Source: Poecilobothrus nobilitatus (lineage: Eukaryota > Arthropoda > Insecta > Diptera > Dolichopodidae). Taken from it: a DNA stretch of 64,000 nucleotides. Below are positions 35,243 through 48,000 of the stretch, piece by piece. Positions within the stretch are counted from its first letter, which is position 1. Each line of letters opens with the position of its first letter. The notes under the pieces are model-generated. The model did not search any database. It saw only the letters and a program-made list of their open reading frames with translations, and was not told the DNA's origin. Where the stretch lies: assembly GCA_947095535.1 (NCBI GenBank), contig OX352774.1, positions 45,090,496 through 45,154,495 of the forward strand, read 5' to 3'. A program made the translations under genes and the position numbers.

Positions 35243-37085
35243 CCTCTACACAAAAACTATATTTTTTGGTCAAAATTCCTATTTTGAAGGAAAATATTCA
35301 AATTTACTAAAGAAGCAAAAATGATATCAAAATAAGCTTAAAATCGTAAAAATCAACGGGAAATGGTAGAAAAATCGATTTAAAGATTAGGTATTTTCAA
35401 AATTCATTTTCAGGCGATATAAATTAGTTATGAGCTTCGGATTTCCTTTTTATTCCTGGAAATATTTTCCCTTACACAAAAACTCTATTATTTGATCAAA
35501 ATTCCTATTTTGAAGGAAAATATTCAGTAATTACTGTAGAAGCAGAAATGTTATCAAAATAAGCTTAAAGTCGTGAAAAATCAACGGGAAATGGTAGAAA
35601 AATCGATTTAAAGATTCGGCATTTTCAAACTCCATTTTCGGGCGTCATAAATTAGTTATAATTTTCGGATTTCGTTTTTATTTTTGGAAATATTGTCCCC
35701 TACACAAGAACTCTATTTTTTGGTCAAAATTCCTATTTTGAAGGAAAATATGCAGTTTTTACTGAAGAAGCAAAAATGATATCAAAATAAGCTTAAAATC
35801 GTGAAAAATCAAAACGGAAATGCTAGAAAATTCGATTTAAAGATTCGGTATTTTCAAACTCCATTTTCGGGCGTCATAAATTAGTTATGAGTTTCGGATT
35901 TGCTTTTTATTCTTGGAAATATTTTCCCATACAGAAGAACTCTATTTTTTGGTCAAAATTCCTATTTTGAAGAAAATATGCAGTTTTTGCTGAAGAAGCA
36001 AAAATGATATCAAAATAAGCTTAACATCGGGTAAAATCAACGGGAAATGGTACAAAATTCGATTTAAAGATTCGGTATTTTCAAAATTCATTTTCAGGTG
36101 ATATAAATTAGTTATGAGTTTCGGATTTCGTTTTTATTTTTGGAAATAGTGTCCCCTATACAAAAACTCTATTTTTTGGTCAAAATTCCTATTTTGAAGG
36201 AAAATATTCAGTTTTTACTGAAGAAGCAAAAATGATATCAAAATAAGCTCAAAATCGTGAAAAATCGACGGGAAATGATAGAAAATTCAATTTTAGGATT
36301 CGGTATTTTCAAACTCCATTTGCGGCCGTTATAAATTAGTTCTGAGTATCGGATTTCCTTTTTATTCTTGGAAATATTTTCCCTTACACAAAAACTCTAT
36401 TATTTGGTCAAAATTCCAATTTTGAAGGAAAATATGCAGTTTTTGCTGAAGAAGCAAAAATGATACCAAAATAAGCTTAACATCGGGTAAAATCAACGGG
36501 AAATGGTACAAAATTCGATTTAAAGATTCGGTATTTTCAAAATTCATTTTCAGGTGATATAAATTAGTTATGAGTTTCGGATTTCGTTTTTATTTTTGGA
36601 AATAGTGTCCCCTATACAAAAACTCTATTTTTTGGTCAAAATTCCTATTTTGAAGGAAAATATTCAGTTTTTACTGAAGAAGCAAAAATGATATCAAAAT
36701 AAGCTTAAAAACGCGAAAAATCAACGGGAAATGGTAGAAAATTCGATTTAAAGATTCGGTATTTCCTAAATTCATTTTCAGGCGATATAAATTAGTTATG
36801 AGTTTCCGATTTTGTTTTCATTTTTGGAAATATTGTCCCCTACACAAGAACTCTATTTTTTGGTCAAAATTCCTATTTTGAAGGAAAAAATTAAATTTTT
36901 ACTGAAGAAGCAAAAATGATATCAAAATAAACTTAAAATAGTGAAAAACAACGGCAAATGGTAGAAAATTCGATTTAAAGATTGGGTATTTTCAACCTCC
37001 ATTTTCGGGCGTAATAAATTAGTTATGAGTTTCGGATTTCGTTTTTATTTTTGGAAATATTGTCCCCTACACAACAACTCTATTT
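35236..37085 (+). repeat. Domain-B higher-order unit, copy 2 (8 monomers)
   Basis: Copy of 33146-35225 minus one monomer. Small differences are present, such as ACTGTAGAAGC near 35534 against ACTGAAGAAGC, and AAAAACGCG near 36709 against AAAAACGTG. It is joined to copy 1 through a filler sequence. Confidence 0.85.
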
Positions 37086-37723
37086 TTTGGTCAAAATTCC
37101 TATTTTGACGGAAAATATGCAGTTCTTACTGAAGAAGCAAAAATGATATCAAAATAAGCTTAAAAACGTGAAAAATCAAAGGGAAATGGTAGAAAATTCG
37201 ATTTAAAGATTCGGTATTTCCTAAATTCATTTTCAGGCGATATAATTTAGTTATGAGTTTCCGATTTTGTTTTTATTTTTGGAAATATTGTCCCCTACAC
37301 AAGAACTCTATTTTTTAGTCAAAATTCCTATTTTGAAGGAAAATATTCAGTTTTTACTGAAGAAGCGAAATTGATATCAAAATAAGCTTAAAATCGTGAA
37401 AAATCAACGGGAAATGGTAGCAAAATCGATTTAAAGATTCGGCATTTTCAAAATCCATTTTCAGGCGATATAAATTAGTTATGAGTTTCCGATTTTGTTT
37501 TCATTTTTGGAAATATTGTCCCCTACACAAGAACTCTATTTTTTGGTCAAAATTCCTATTTTGAAGGAAAAAATTAAAATTTTACTGAAGAAGCAAAAAT
37601 GATATCAAAATAAGCTTAAAATCGTGAAAAATCAATGGCAAATGGTAGAAAATTCGATTTAAAGATTGGATATTTTCAAACTCCATTTTCGGGCGTCATA
37701 AATTAGTTATGAGTTTCGGATTT

Positions 37724-38635
37724 CCTTTTTATTTTTGGAAATATTGTCCCCTACACAAGAACTCCATTTTTTGGTCAAAATTCTTATTTTGAAGGAAAAT
37801 ATGCAGTTTTTACTGAAGAAGCAAAAATGATATCAAAATAACCTTAAAATCGTGAAAAATCAACGGGAACTGGTAGAAAATTCGATTTTAAGATTCGGTA
37901 TTTTCACAATTCATTTTCAGGCGATATAAATTAGTTATGAGTTTCGGATTTCGTTTTTATTTTTGGAAATATTGTCCCCTACACAAGAACTCTATTTTTT
38001 TGTCAAAATTCCTATTTTGAAGGAAAATATGCAGTTTTTACTGAAGAAGCAAAAATGATATCAAAATAAGCTTAAAATCGTGAAAAATCAACGGGAATAG
38101 GTAGAAAATTCGATTTAAAGATTCGATATTTTCAAAATTCATTTTCAGGCGATGTAAATTAGTTATGAGTTTCGGATTTGAATTTTATTTTTGGAAATAT
38201 TGTCCCCTCCACAAGAACTCTATTTTTTGGTCAAAATTCCTATTTTGAAGGAAAATATGCAGTTTTTACTGAAGAAGCAAAAATGATATCAAAATAAGCT
38301 TAAAATCGTGAAAAATCAACGGGAAATGGTAGAAAAATATATTTAAAGATTAGGTATTTTCAAAATTCATTTTCAGGTGATATAAATTAGTTATGAGTTT
38401 CGGATTTCGTTTTTATTTTTGGAAATATTGTCCCCTACACAAGAACTCTATTTTTTGGTCAAAATTCCTATTTTGAAGGAAAATATGCAGTTTTTACTGA
38501 AGAAGCAAAAATGATATCAAAATAAGCTTAAAATCGTGAAAAATCAACGGGAAATGGTAGAAAAATATATTTAAAGATTAGGTATTTTCAAAATTCATTT
38601 TCAGGCGATATAAATTAGTTATGATTTTCGGATTT
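37724..38635 (+). repeat. 4-monomer duplication in domain B, copy 1
   Basis: TTTCCTTTTTATTTTTGG followed by AAGAACTCCATTTTTTGG, AACCTTAAAATCG and GGGAACTGGTAG recurs exactly 912 bp to the right (37724 and 38636). Confidence 0.75.
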
Positions 38636-38790
38636 CCTTTTTATTTTTGGAAATATTGTCCCCTACACAAGAACTCCATTTTTTGGTCAAAATTCTTATT
38701 TTGAAGGAAAATATGCAGTTTTTACTGAAGAAGCAAAAATGATATCAAAATAACCTTAAAATCGTGAAAAATCAACGGGAACTGGTAGAA
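38335..38790 (+). repeat. Adjacent near-identical single monomers
   Basis: GAAAAATATATTTAAAGATTA occurs at two adjacent positions 228 bp apart (about 38334 and 38562), a variant not noticed elsewhere. It is a local one-monomer tandem duplication. Confidence 0.75.
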
Positions 38791-39229
38791 AATTCGATTT
38801 TAAGATTCGGTATTTTCACAATTCATTTTCAGGCGATATAAATTAGTTATGAGTTTCGGATTTCGTTTTTATTTTTGGAAATATTGTCCCCTACACAACA
38901 ACTCTATTTTTTGGTCAAAATTCCTATTTTGAAGGGAAAAATATACAGGTTTTAGTGAAGAAGCAAAAATGATATCAAAATAAGCTTAAAATCGTGAAAA
39001 ATCAACGGGAAATTGTAGAAAAATCGATTTAAAGATTAGATGTTTTCAAAATTCATTTTCAGGCGATATAAATTAGTTATGATTTTCGGATTTCGTTTTT
39101 ATTTTTGGAAATATTGTCCCCTACATAACAACTCTATTTTTTGGTAAAAATTCCTATTTTGAAGGAAAATATGCAGTTTTTACTGAGGAAGCAAAAGTGA
39201 TATCAAAATAAGCTTAAAATCGTGAAAAA

Positions 39230-39383
39230 TTAACGGGAATAGGTAGAAAATTCGATTTAAAGATTCGGTATTTTCAAAATTCATTTTCAGGCGATGTAAA
39301 TCAGTTATGAGTTTTTTCAGTTTTTTCAGTTTTTACTGAAGAAGCAAAAATGATATCAAAATAAGCTTAAAATCGTGAAAAAT
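39230..39383 (+). repeat. Truncated monomer with TTTTTTCAG slippage
   Basis: Landmark spacing is 153 instead of 228. At 39305-39340 AGTTATGAG is followed by TTTTTTCAG twice and then TTTTTACTGAAG. About 75 bp are missing and a 9-10 bp TTTTTTCAG unit is repeated at the junction, which looks like slipped or templated repair. Confidence 0.8.
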
Positions 39384-41219
39384 CAACGGGAAATGGTAGA
39401 AAAATCGATTTAAAGATTAGGTATTTTCAAAATTCATTTTCAGGCGATATAAATTAGTTAAGATTTTCGGATTTCGTTTTTATTTTTGGAAATATTGTCC
39501 CCTACACAAGAACTCTATTTTTTGGTCAAAATTCCTATTTTGAAGGAAAATATGCAGTTTTTACTGAGGAAGCAAAAGTGATATCAAAATAAGCTTAAAA
39601 TCATGAAATATCAACGGGAAATGGTAGAAAATTCGATTTAAAGATTCGGTATTTTCAAACTCCACTTTCGGGCGTTATAAATTAGTTACGAGTTTCGGAT
39701 TTCCTTTTTATTTTTGGAAATATTTTTCCTTACACAAGAACTCTATTTTTTGGTCAAAATTCCTATTTTGAAGGAAAATATGCAGTTTTTACTGAAGAAG
39801 CAAAAATGATATAAAAATAAGCTTAAAATCGTGAAAATCAACGGGAAGTGGTAGAAAATTCGATTTAAAGATTCCGTATTTTCAAAATTCATTTTCAGGT
39901 GATATAAATTAGTTATGAGTTTCGGATTTCGTTTTTATTTTTAGAAATAGTGTCCCCTATACAAAAACTCTATTTTTTGGTCAAAATTCCTATTTTGAAA
40001 GAAAATATTCAATTTTTACTGAAGAAGCAAAAATTATATCAAAATAAGCTTAAAATCGTGAAAAATCAACGGGAAATGATAGAAAATTCGATTTAAAGAT
40101 TCGGTATTTTCAAAATTCATTTTCAGGGGATATAAATTAGTTATGAGTTTCCGATTTCGTTTTCATTTTTGGAAATAGTGTCCCCTATACAAAAACTCTA
40201 TTTTTTGGTCAAAATTCCTATTTTGAAGGAAAATATTCAATTTTTACTGAAGAAGCAAAAATTATATCAAAATAAGCTTAAAATCGTGTAAAATCAACGG
40301 GAAATGGTAGAAAATTCGATTTAAAAATTCGGTATTTTCAAAATTCATTTTCACGTGATATAAATTAGTTATGAGTTTCGGATTTCGTTTTTATTTTTGG
40401 AAATATTTTCCCTTACACAAAAACTCTATTATTTGGTCAAAATTCTTATTTTGAAGGAAAATATGCAGGTTTTACTGAAGAAGAGAAAATGATATCAAAA
40501 TAAGCTTAAAATCGTGAAAAATCAACGGGAATAGGTAGAAAATTCGATTTAAAGATTCGGTATTTTCAAAATTCATTTTCAGACGATATAAATTAGTTAT
40601 TAGTTTCGGATTTCGTTTTTATATTTGGATATATTGTCCCCTACACAAGAACTCTATTTTTTGGTCAAAATTCCTCTTTTGAAGGAAAATATTCAGTTTT
40701 TACTGAAGAAGCAAAAGTGATATCAAAATAAGCTTAAAATCGTGAAAAATCAACGGGAAAAGGTAGAAAATTCGATTTAAAGATTCGGTATTTCCAAAAT
40801 TCATTTTCAGGCGATATAAATTAGTTATGAGTTTCCGATTTCGTTTTCATTTTTGGAAGTATTGTCCCCTACACAAGAACTCTATTTTTTGGTCAAAATT
40901 CCTATTTTGAAGGAAAAAATTAAATTTGTACTGAAGAAGCAAAATTGATATCAAAATAAACTTAAATTCGTGAAAAATCAACGGGAATAGGTAGAAAATT
41001 CGATTTAAAGATTCGGTATTTTCAAAATTCATTTTCAGGCGATATAAATTAGTTATGAGTTTCGGATTTCGTTTTTATTTTTGGAAATATTGTCCCCTAC
41101 ACAAGACCTCTATTTTTTGGTCAAAATTCCTATTTTGAAGGAAAATATTCAGTTTTTACTGAAGAACCAAAAATGATATCAAAATAAGCTTAAAATCGTG
41201 AAAAAGCAACGGAAAATGG

Positions 41220-42870
41220 TAGAAAAATCGATTTAAAGATTCGGTATTTTCAAAATTCATTTTCGGGCGTTAGAAATTAAGTATGAGTTTCGGATTTCAT
41301 TTTTATTTTTGGAAATATTTTCCCCTACACAAGACCTCTATTTTTTGGTCAAAATTCCTATTTTGAAGGAAAATATTCAGTTTTTACTGAAGAACCAAAA
41401 ATGATATCAAAATAAGCTTAAAATCGTGAAAAATCAACGGAAAATGGTAGAAAAATCGATTTAAAGATTCGGTATTTTCAAAATTCATTTTCAGGCGATA
41501 TAAATTATTTAAGAGTTTCGGATTTCGTTTTTATATTTGGAAATATTGTCCCCTACACAATAACTCTATTTTTTGGTCAAAATTCCTATTTTGAAGGAAA
41601 ATATTCAGTTTTTAGTGAAGAAGCAAAAATGATATCAAAATAAGTTTAACTTCGTGAAAAATCAACGGGAAATGGTAGAAAAACCGATTTAAAGATTAGG
41701 TATTTTCAAAATTCATTTACAGGCGATATAAATTAGTTATGAATTTCGGATTTCGTTTTTATTTTTGGAAGTATTGTCCCCTACACAAAAACTCAATTAT
41801 TCGGTCAAAATTCATATTTTGAAGGAAAATATTCAGTTTTTAGTGAAGAACCAAAAATGATATCAAAATAAATTTAAAATTGTTTAAAATCAACGGGAAA
41901 TGGTAGAAAAATCAATTTAAAGATTAGGTATTTTCAAAATTCATTTTCGGGCGTTAGAAATTAGGTATGAGTTTCGGATTTCATTTTTATTTTTGGAAAT
42001 ATTTTCCCCTACACAAGACCTCTATTTTTTGGTCAAAATTCCTATTTTGAAGGAAAATATTCAGTTTTTACTGAAGAACCAAAAATGATATCAAAATAAG
42101 CTTAAAATCATGAAAAATCAACGGAAAATGGTAGAAAAATCGATTTAAAGATTCGGTATTTTCAAAAATTCATTTTCAGGCGATATAAATTATTTAAGAG
42201 TTTCGGATTTCGTTTTTATATTTGGGAATATTGTCCCCTACACAATAACTCTATTTTTTGGTCAAAATTCCTATTTTGAAGGAAAATATTCAGTTTTTAC
42301 TGAAGAAGCAAAAATGATATCAAAATAAGCTTAACATCGTGAAAAATCAACGGGAAATGGTAGAAAAACCGGTTTAAAGATTAGGTATTTTCAAAATTCA
42401 TTTACAGGCGATATAAATTAGTTATCAATTTCGGATTTCGTTTTTATTTTTGGAAATATTGTCCCCTACACAAAAACTCAATTATTCGGTCAAAATTCAT
42501 ATTTTGAAGGAAAATATTCAGTTTTTAGTGAAGAAGCAAAAATCATATCAAAATAAGCTTAAAATCGTGAAAAATCAACGGGAAATGGTAGAAAAATCGA
42601 TTTAAAGATTAGGTATTGTCAAAATTCATTTTCGGGCGTTAGAAATTAGGTATGAGTTTCGGATTTCATTTTTATTTTTGGAAATATTTTCCCCTACACA
42701 AGAACTCTATTTTTTGTTCAAAATTCCTATTTTGAAGGAAAATATGCAGTTTTTAGTGAAGAAGCAAAAATGATTTCAAAATAAGCTTAAAATCGTGAAA
42801 AATCAACGGGAAATGGTAGAAAATTCGATTTAAAGATTCGGTATTTTCAAACTCCATTTTCGGGCGATAT
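41220..42870 (+). repeat. Trimeric higher-order repeat (684 bp)
   Basis: The variant TTTCGGGCGTTAGAAATTA occurs at 41261, 41945 and 42630, spacings of 684 and 685. The intervening monomers also alternate in order: the CACAAGACCTC unit, then CACAATAACTC, then the CTCAATTATTCGG unit. A three-monomer register is therefore maintained over about 2.3 copies. Confidence 0.8.
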
Positions 42871-45097
42871 AAATTATTTACGAGTTGCGGATTTCGTTTT
42901 TATTTTTGGTAACATTGTCCCCTACACAAGAACTCTAGTTTTTGGTCAAAATTCCTATTTTAAAGGAAAATATGCATTTTTTACTGAAGAAGCAAAAATG
43001 ATATCAGAATAAGCTTAAAATCGTGAAAAATCAACGGGAAATGGTAGAAAATTCGATTTAAAGATTCGGTATTTTCAAAATTCATTTTCAGGCGATATAA
43101 ATTAGTTATGAGTTTCGGATTTCGTTTTTATTTTTGGAAATATTGTATCCTACACAAGAACTCTATTTTTTGTCAAAATTCCTATTTTAAAGGAAAATAT
43201 TCAGTTTTTACTGAAGAAGCAAAAATGATATCAAAATAAGCTTAAAATCGTGAAAAATCAACGGGAAATGGTAGAAAATTCGATTTAAAGATTCGGTATT
43301 TTCAAAATTCATTTTCAAGCGGTATAAATTAGTTATGAGTTTTGGATTTCGTTTTTATTTTTGGAAATATTGTCCCTTACACAAGAACTCTATTTTTTGG
43401 TCAAAATTCCTATTTTAAAGGAAAATATGCATTTTTTACTGAAGAAGCAAAAATGATATCAAAATAAGCTTAAAATCGTGAAAAATTAACGGGAAATGGT
43501 AGAAAATTCGATTTAAAAATTCGGTATTTTCAAAATTCATTTTCAAGCGATATAAATTAGTTATGAGTTTTGGATTTCGTTTTAATTTTTGGAAATATTG
43601 TCCCCTACACAAGAACTCTATTTTTTGGTCAAAATTCCTATTTTAAAGGAAAATATGCATTTTTTACTGAAGAAGCAAAAATGATATCAAAATAAGCTTA
43701 AAATCGTGAAAAATCAACGGGAAATGGTAGAAAATTCGATTTAAAGATTCGGTATTTTGAAAATTCATTTTCAGGCGATATAAATTAGTGATGAGTTTTG
43801 GATTTCGTTTTTATTTTTTTAAATATTGTCCCCTACACAAGAACTCTAAATTTTGGTCAAAATTGTTATTTTGAAGGAAAATATGCAGTTTTTACTGAAG
43901 GAGCAAAAATGATTTCAAAATAAACTTAAAATCGTGAAAAATCAACGGGAAATGGTAGAAAATTCGAGTTAAAGATTGGGTATTTTCAAACTCCATTTTC
44001 GGGCGTTATAAATTAGTTATGAGTTTCGTATTTCATATTTATTTTTGGAAATATTGTCCCCTACACAAGACCTCTATTTTTTGGTCAAAATTCCTATTTT
44101 GAAGGAAAATATGCAGTTTTTAGTGAAGAAGCAAAAATGATATCAAAATAAGCTTAAAATCGTGAAAAATCAACGGGAAATGGTAGAAAATTCGATTTAA
44201 AGATTCGGTATTTTCAAAATTCATTTTCAAGCGATATAAATTAGTTATGAGTTTTGGATTTCGTTTTTATTTTTGGAAATGTTGTCCCCTACACAAGAAC
44301 TCTATTTTTTGGTCAAAATTATTATTTTGAAGGAAAATATGCAGTTTTTACTGAAGAAGCAAAAATGATTTCAAAATAAACTTAAAATCGTGAAAAATCA
44401 ACGGGAAACGGTAGAAAATTCGATTTAAAGATTGGGTATTTTCAAACTGCATTTTCGGGCGTTATAAATTAGTTATGAGTTTCGTATTTCATATTTATTT
44501 TTGGAAATATTGTCCCCTACACAAGAACTCTATTTTTTGGTCAAAATTCCTATTTTGAAGGAAAATAATCAGTTGTTACTGGAGAAGCAAAAGTGATATC
44601 AAAATAAGCTTAAAATCGTGAAAAATCAACGGGAAATGGTAGAAAATTCGATTTAAAGATTCGGTGTTTTCAAAATCCATTTTCAGGCGATATAAATTAG
44701 TTATCAGTTTCGGATTTCGCTTTTATTTTTGGAAATATTGTCCTCTACACAAGAACTCTATTTTTTGGTCAAAATTCCTATTTTGAAGGAAAATATTCAG
44801 TTTTTACTGGAGAAGCAAAAAAGATATTAAAATAAGCTTAAAATCGTGAAAAATCAACGGGAAATGGTAGAAAATTCGATTTAAAGATTCGGTATTTTCA
44901 AAATTCATTTTCAAGCGATATAAATTAGTTATGAGTTTTGGATTTCGTTTTTATTTTTGGAAATATTGTCCCCTACACAAGAACTCTATTTTTTGGTCAA
45001 AATTCCTATTTTGAAGGAAAATATGCAGTTTTTAGTGAAGAAGCAAAAATGATATCAAAATAAGATTAAAATCGTGAAAAATCAACGGGAAATGGTA

Positions 45098-48000
45098 GAA
45101 AATTCAATTTAAAGATTCGGTATTTTCAAACTCCATTTTCGGGCGTTATAAATTAGTTATGAGTTTCGGATTTCATATTTATTTTTTGAAATATTGTCCC
45201 CTACACAAGAACTCTATTTTTTGGTCAAAATTCCTATTTTTAAGGAAAATATTAAGTTTTTACTGAAGAGGCAAAAATGATATCAAAATAAGCTTAAAAT
45301 CGTGAAAAATCAACGGGAAATGGTAGAAAATTCGATTTAAAGATTCGGTGTTTTCAAAATCCATTTTCAGGCGATATAAATTAGTTATCAGTTGCGGATT
45401 TCGTTTTTATTTTTGGAAATATTGTCACCTACACAAAAACTCTATTTTTTGGTCAAATTTCCTATTTTGAAGGAAGATATTCAATTTTCACTGAAGAAGC
45501 GAAAATGACATAAAAATAAGCTTAAAATCGTGAAAAATTAACGGGAAATGGTAGAAAAATCGATTTAAAGGTTCGGTATTTTCAAACTCCATTTTCGGGC
45601 GTTATAAATTAGTTATGAATTTCGCATTTCATTTTTATTTTTGGAAATATTGTCCCTTACACAAAACCTCTATTATTTGGTCAAAATTCCTATTTTGAAG
45701 GATAATATTCAGTTTTACTGAGGAAGCAAAAATGATATCGAAATAAGCTTAAAATCGTGAAATAGCAACGGCAAATGGTAGAAAAATCGTTTTAAAGATT
45801 AGGTATTTTCAAAATCCATTTTCGGGCGATATAAATTATTTATGAGTTTCGGATTTCGTTTTTATTTTTGGAAATATTGTCCCCTACACAAAAACTGTAT
45901 TTTTGGTCACAAATCTTATTTTGAAGGATAATATTCAGTTTTACTGAGGAAGCAAAAATGATATCGAAATAAGTTTAAAATCGTGAAATAGCAACGGCAA
46001 ATGGTAGAAAAATCGATTTAAAGATTAGGTATTTTCAAAATTCATTTTCGGGAGATATAAATTATTTATGAGTTTTGGATTTCGTTTTTATTTTTGGAAA
46101 TATTGTCCCCTACACAAGAACTCTATTTTTTGGTCAAAATTCCTATTTTAAAGGAAAATATTCAGTTTTTACTGAAGAAGCAAAAATGATATCAGAATAA
46201 GCTTAAAATCGTGAAAAATCAACGGGAAATGGTAGAAAATTCGATTTAAAGATTCGGTATTTTCAAAATTCATTTTCAGGCGATATAAATTATTTACGAG
46301 TTGCGCATTTCGTTTTTATTTTTGGAAATATTGTCCCCTACACAAAAACTCTATTTTTTGGTCAAAATTCCTATTTTAAAGGAAAATATGCATTTATTAC
46401 TGAAGAAGCAAAAATGATATCAGAATAAGCTTAAAATCGTGAAAAATCAACGGGAAATGGTAGAAAATTCGATTTAAAGATTCGGTATTTTCAAATTTCA
46501 TTTTCGGGCGATATAAATTATTTAAGAGTTGCGGATTTCGTTTTTATTTTTGGAAATATTGTCCCCTACACAAAAACTCTATTTTTTGGTCAAAATTCCT
46601 ATTTTAAAGGAAAATATTCAGTTTTTACTGAAGAAGCAAAAATGATATCAAAATAAGCTTAAAATCGTGAAAAACCAACGGGAAATGGTAGAAAATTCGA
46701 TTTAAAGATTCGGTTTTTTCAAAATTCATTTTCAGGCGATATAAATTTGTTATGAGTTTCGGATTTCGTTTTTATTTTTGGAAATATTGTCCCCTACACA
46801 AGAACTCTATTTTTTGGTCAAAATTCCTATTTTGAAAGAAAATATTCAGTTTTTACTGTAGAATCAAAAATGATATCAAAATAAGCTTAAAATCGTGACA
46901 AATCAACTGGAAATGGTAGAAAATTCGATTTAAAGATTCGGTATTTTCAAAATTCATTTTCAGGCGATATAAATTATTTAAGAGTTGCGGATTTCGTTTT
47001 TATTTTTGGAAATATTGTCCCCTACACAAAAACTCTATTTTTTGGTCAAAATTCCTATTTTAAAGGAAAATATTCAGTTTTTACTGAAGAAGCAAAAATG
47101 ATATCAAAATAAGCTTAAAATCGTGAAAAATCAACGGGAAATGGTAGAAAATTCGATTTAAAGATTCGGTATTTTCGAAATTCATTTTCAGGCGATATAA
47201 ATTAGTTATGAGTTTCGGATTTCGTTTTTATTTTTGGAAATATTGTCCCCTACACAAGAACTCTAGTGTTTGGTCAAAATTCCTATTTTAAAGGAAAATA
47301 TTCAGTTTTTACTGAAGAAGCAAAAATGATATCAAAATAAGCTTAAAATCGTGAAAAATCAACGGGAAATGGTAGAAAATTCGATTTAAAGATTCGGTAT
47401 TTTCAAAATTCATTTTCAGGCGATATAAATTATACGAGTTGCGCATTTGGTTTTAATTTTGGAAATATTGTCCTCTACACAAGAACTCTATTTTTTGGTC
47501 AAAATTGTTATTTTGAAGGAAAATATGCAGTTTTTACTGAAGGAGCAAAAATGATTTCAAGATAAACTTAAAATCGTGAAAAATCAACGGGAAATGGTAG
47601 AAAATTCGATTTAAAGATTCGGTATTTTCAAAATCCATTTTCGGGCGATATAAATTATTTACGAGTTGCGGATTTCGTTTTTATTTTTGGTAGTATTGTC
47701 CCCTACACAAGAACTCTATTTTTTGGTCAAAATTCTTGTTTTAAAGGAAAATATTCAGTTTTTACTGAAGAAGCAAAAATGATATCAAAATAAGCTTAAA
47801 ATCGTGAAAAATCAACGGGAAATGGTAGAAAATTCGATTTAAAGATTCGGTATTTTCAAAATTCATTTTCGAGCGATATAAATTAGTTATGAGTTTTGGA
47901 TTTCGTTTTTATTTTTGGAAATATTGTTCCCTACACAAGAACTCTATTTTTTGGTCAAAATTGTTATTTTGAAGGAAAATATGCAGTTTTTACTGAAGCA

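Larger units (their letters stand above)
32705..42864 (+). repeat. Array domain B
   Basis: Diagnostic bases change to GGAAATATTGTCCCC, ACACAAGAACTC, TTTTCAAAATTCATTTTC, GGTATTTTC and AAATTCGATTT, with frequent ATATGCAG in place of ATATTCAG. Some units carry GGGCGTTATAAATTAG or GGGCGTCATAAATTAG in place of GGCGATATAAATTAG. Sequence diversity between neighbouring monomers looks higher than in domain A. A few ATAGTGTCCCCTATAC units persist (near 34290, 34750, 36150, 36610, 39950 and 40190). Confidence 0.7.

Noticed and set aside
3275..41032. Minus-strand family of small proteins encoded repeatedly
   Set aside because: They are the reverse-complement translation of the satellite monomer. The frame is broken in most units, and length changes follow satellite indels. 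No sign of selection can be seen by eye.
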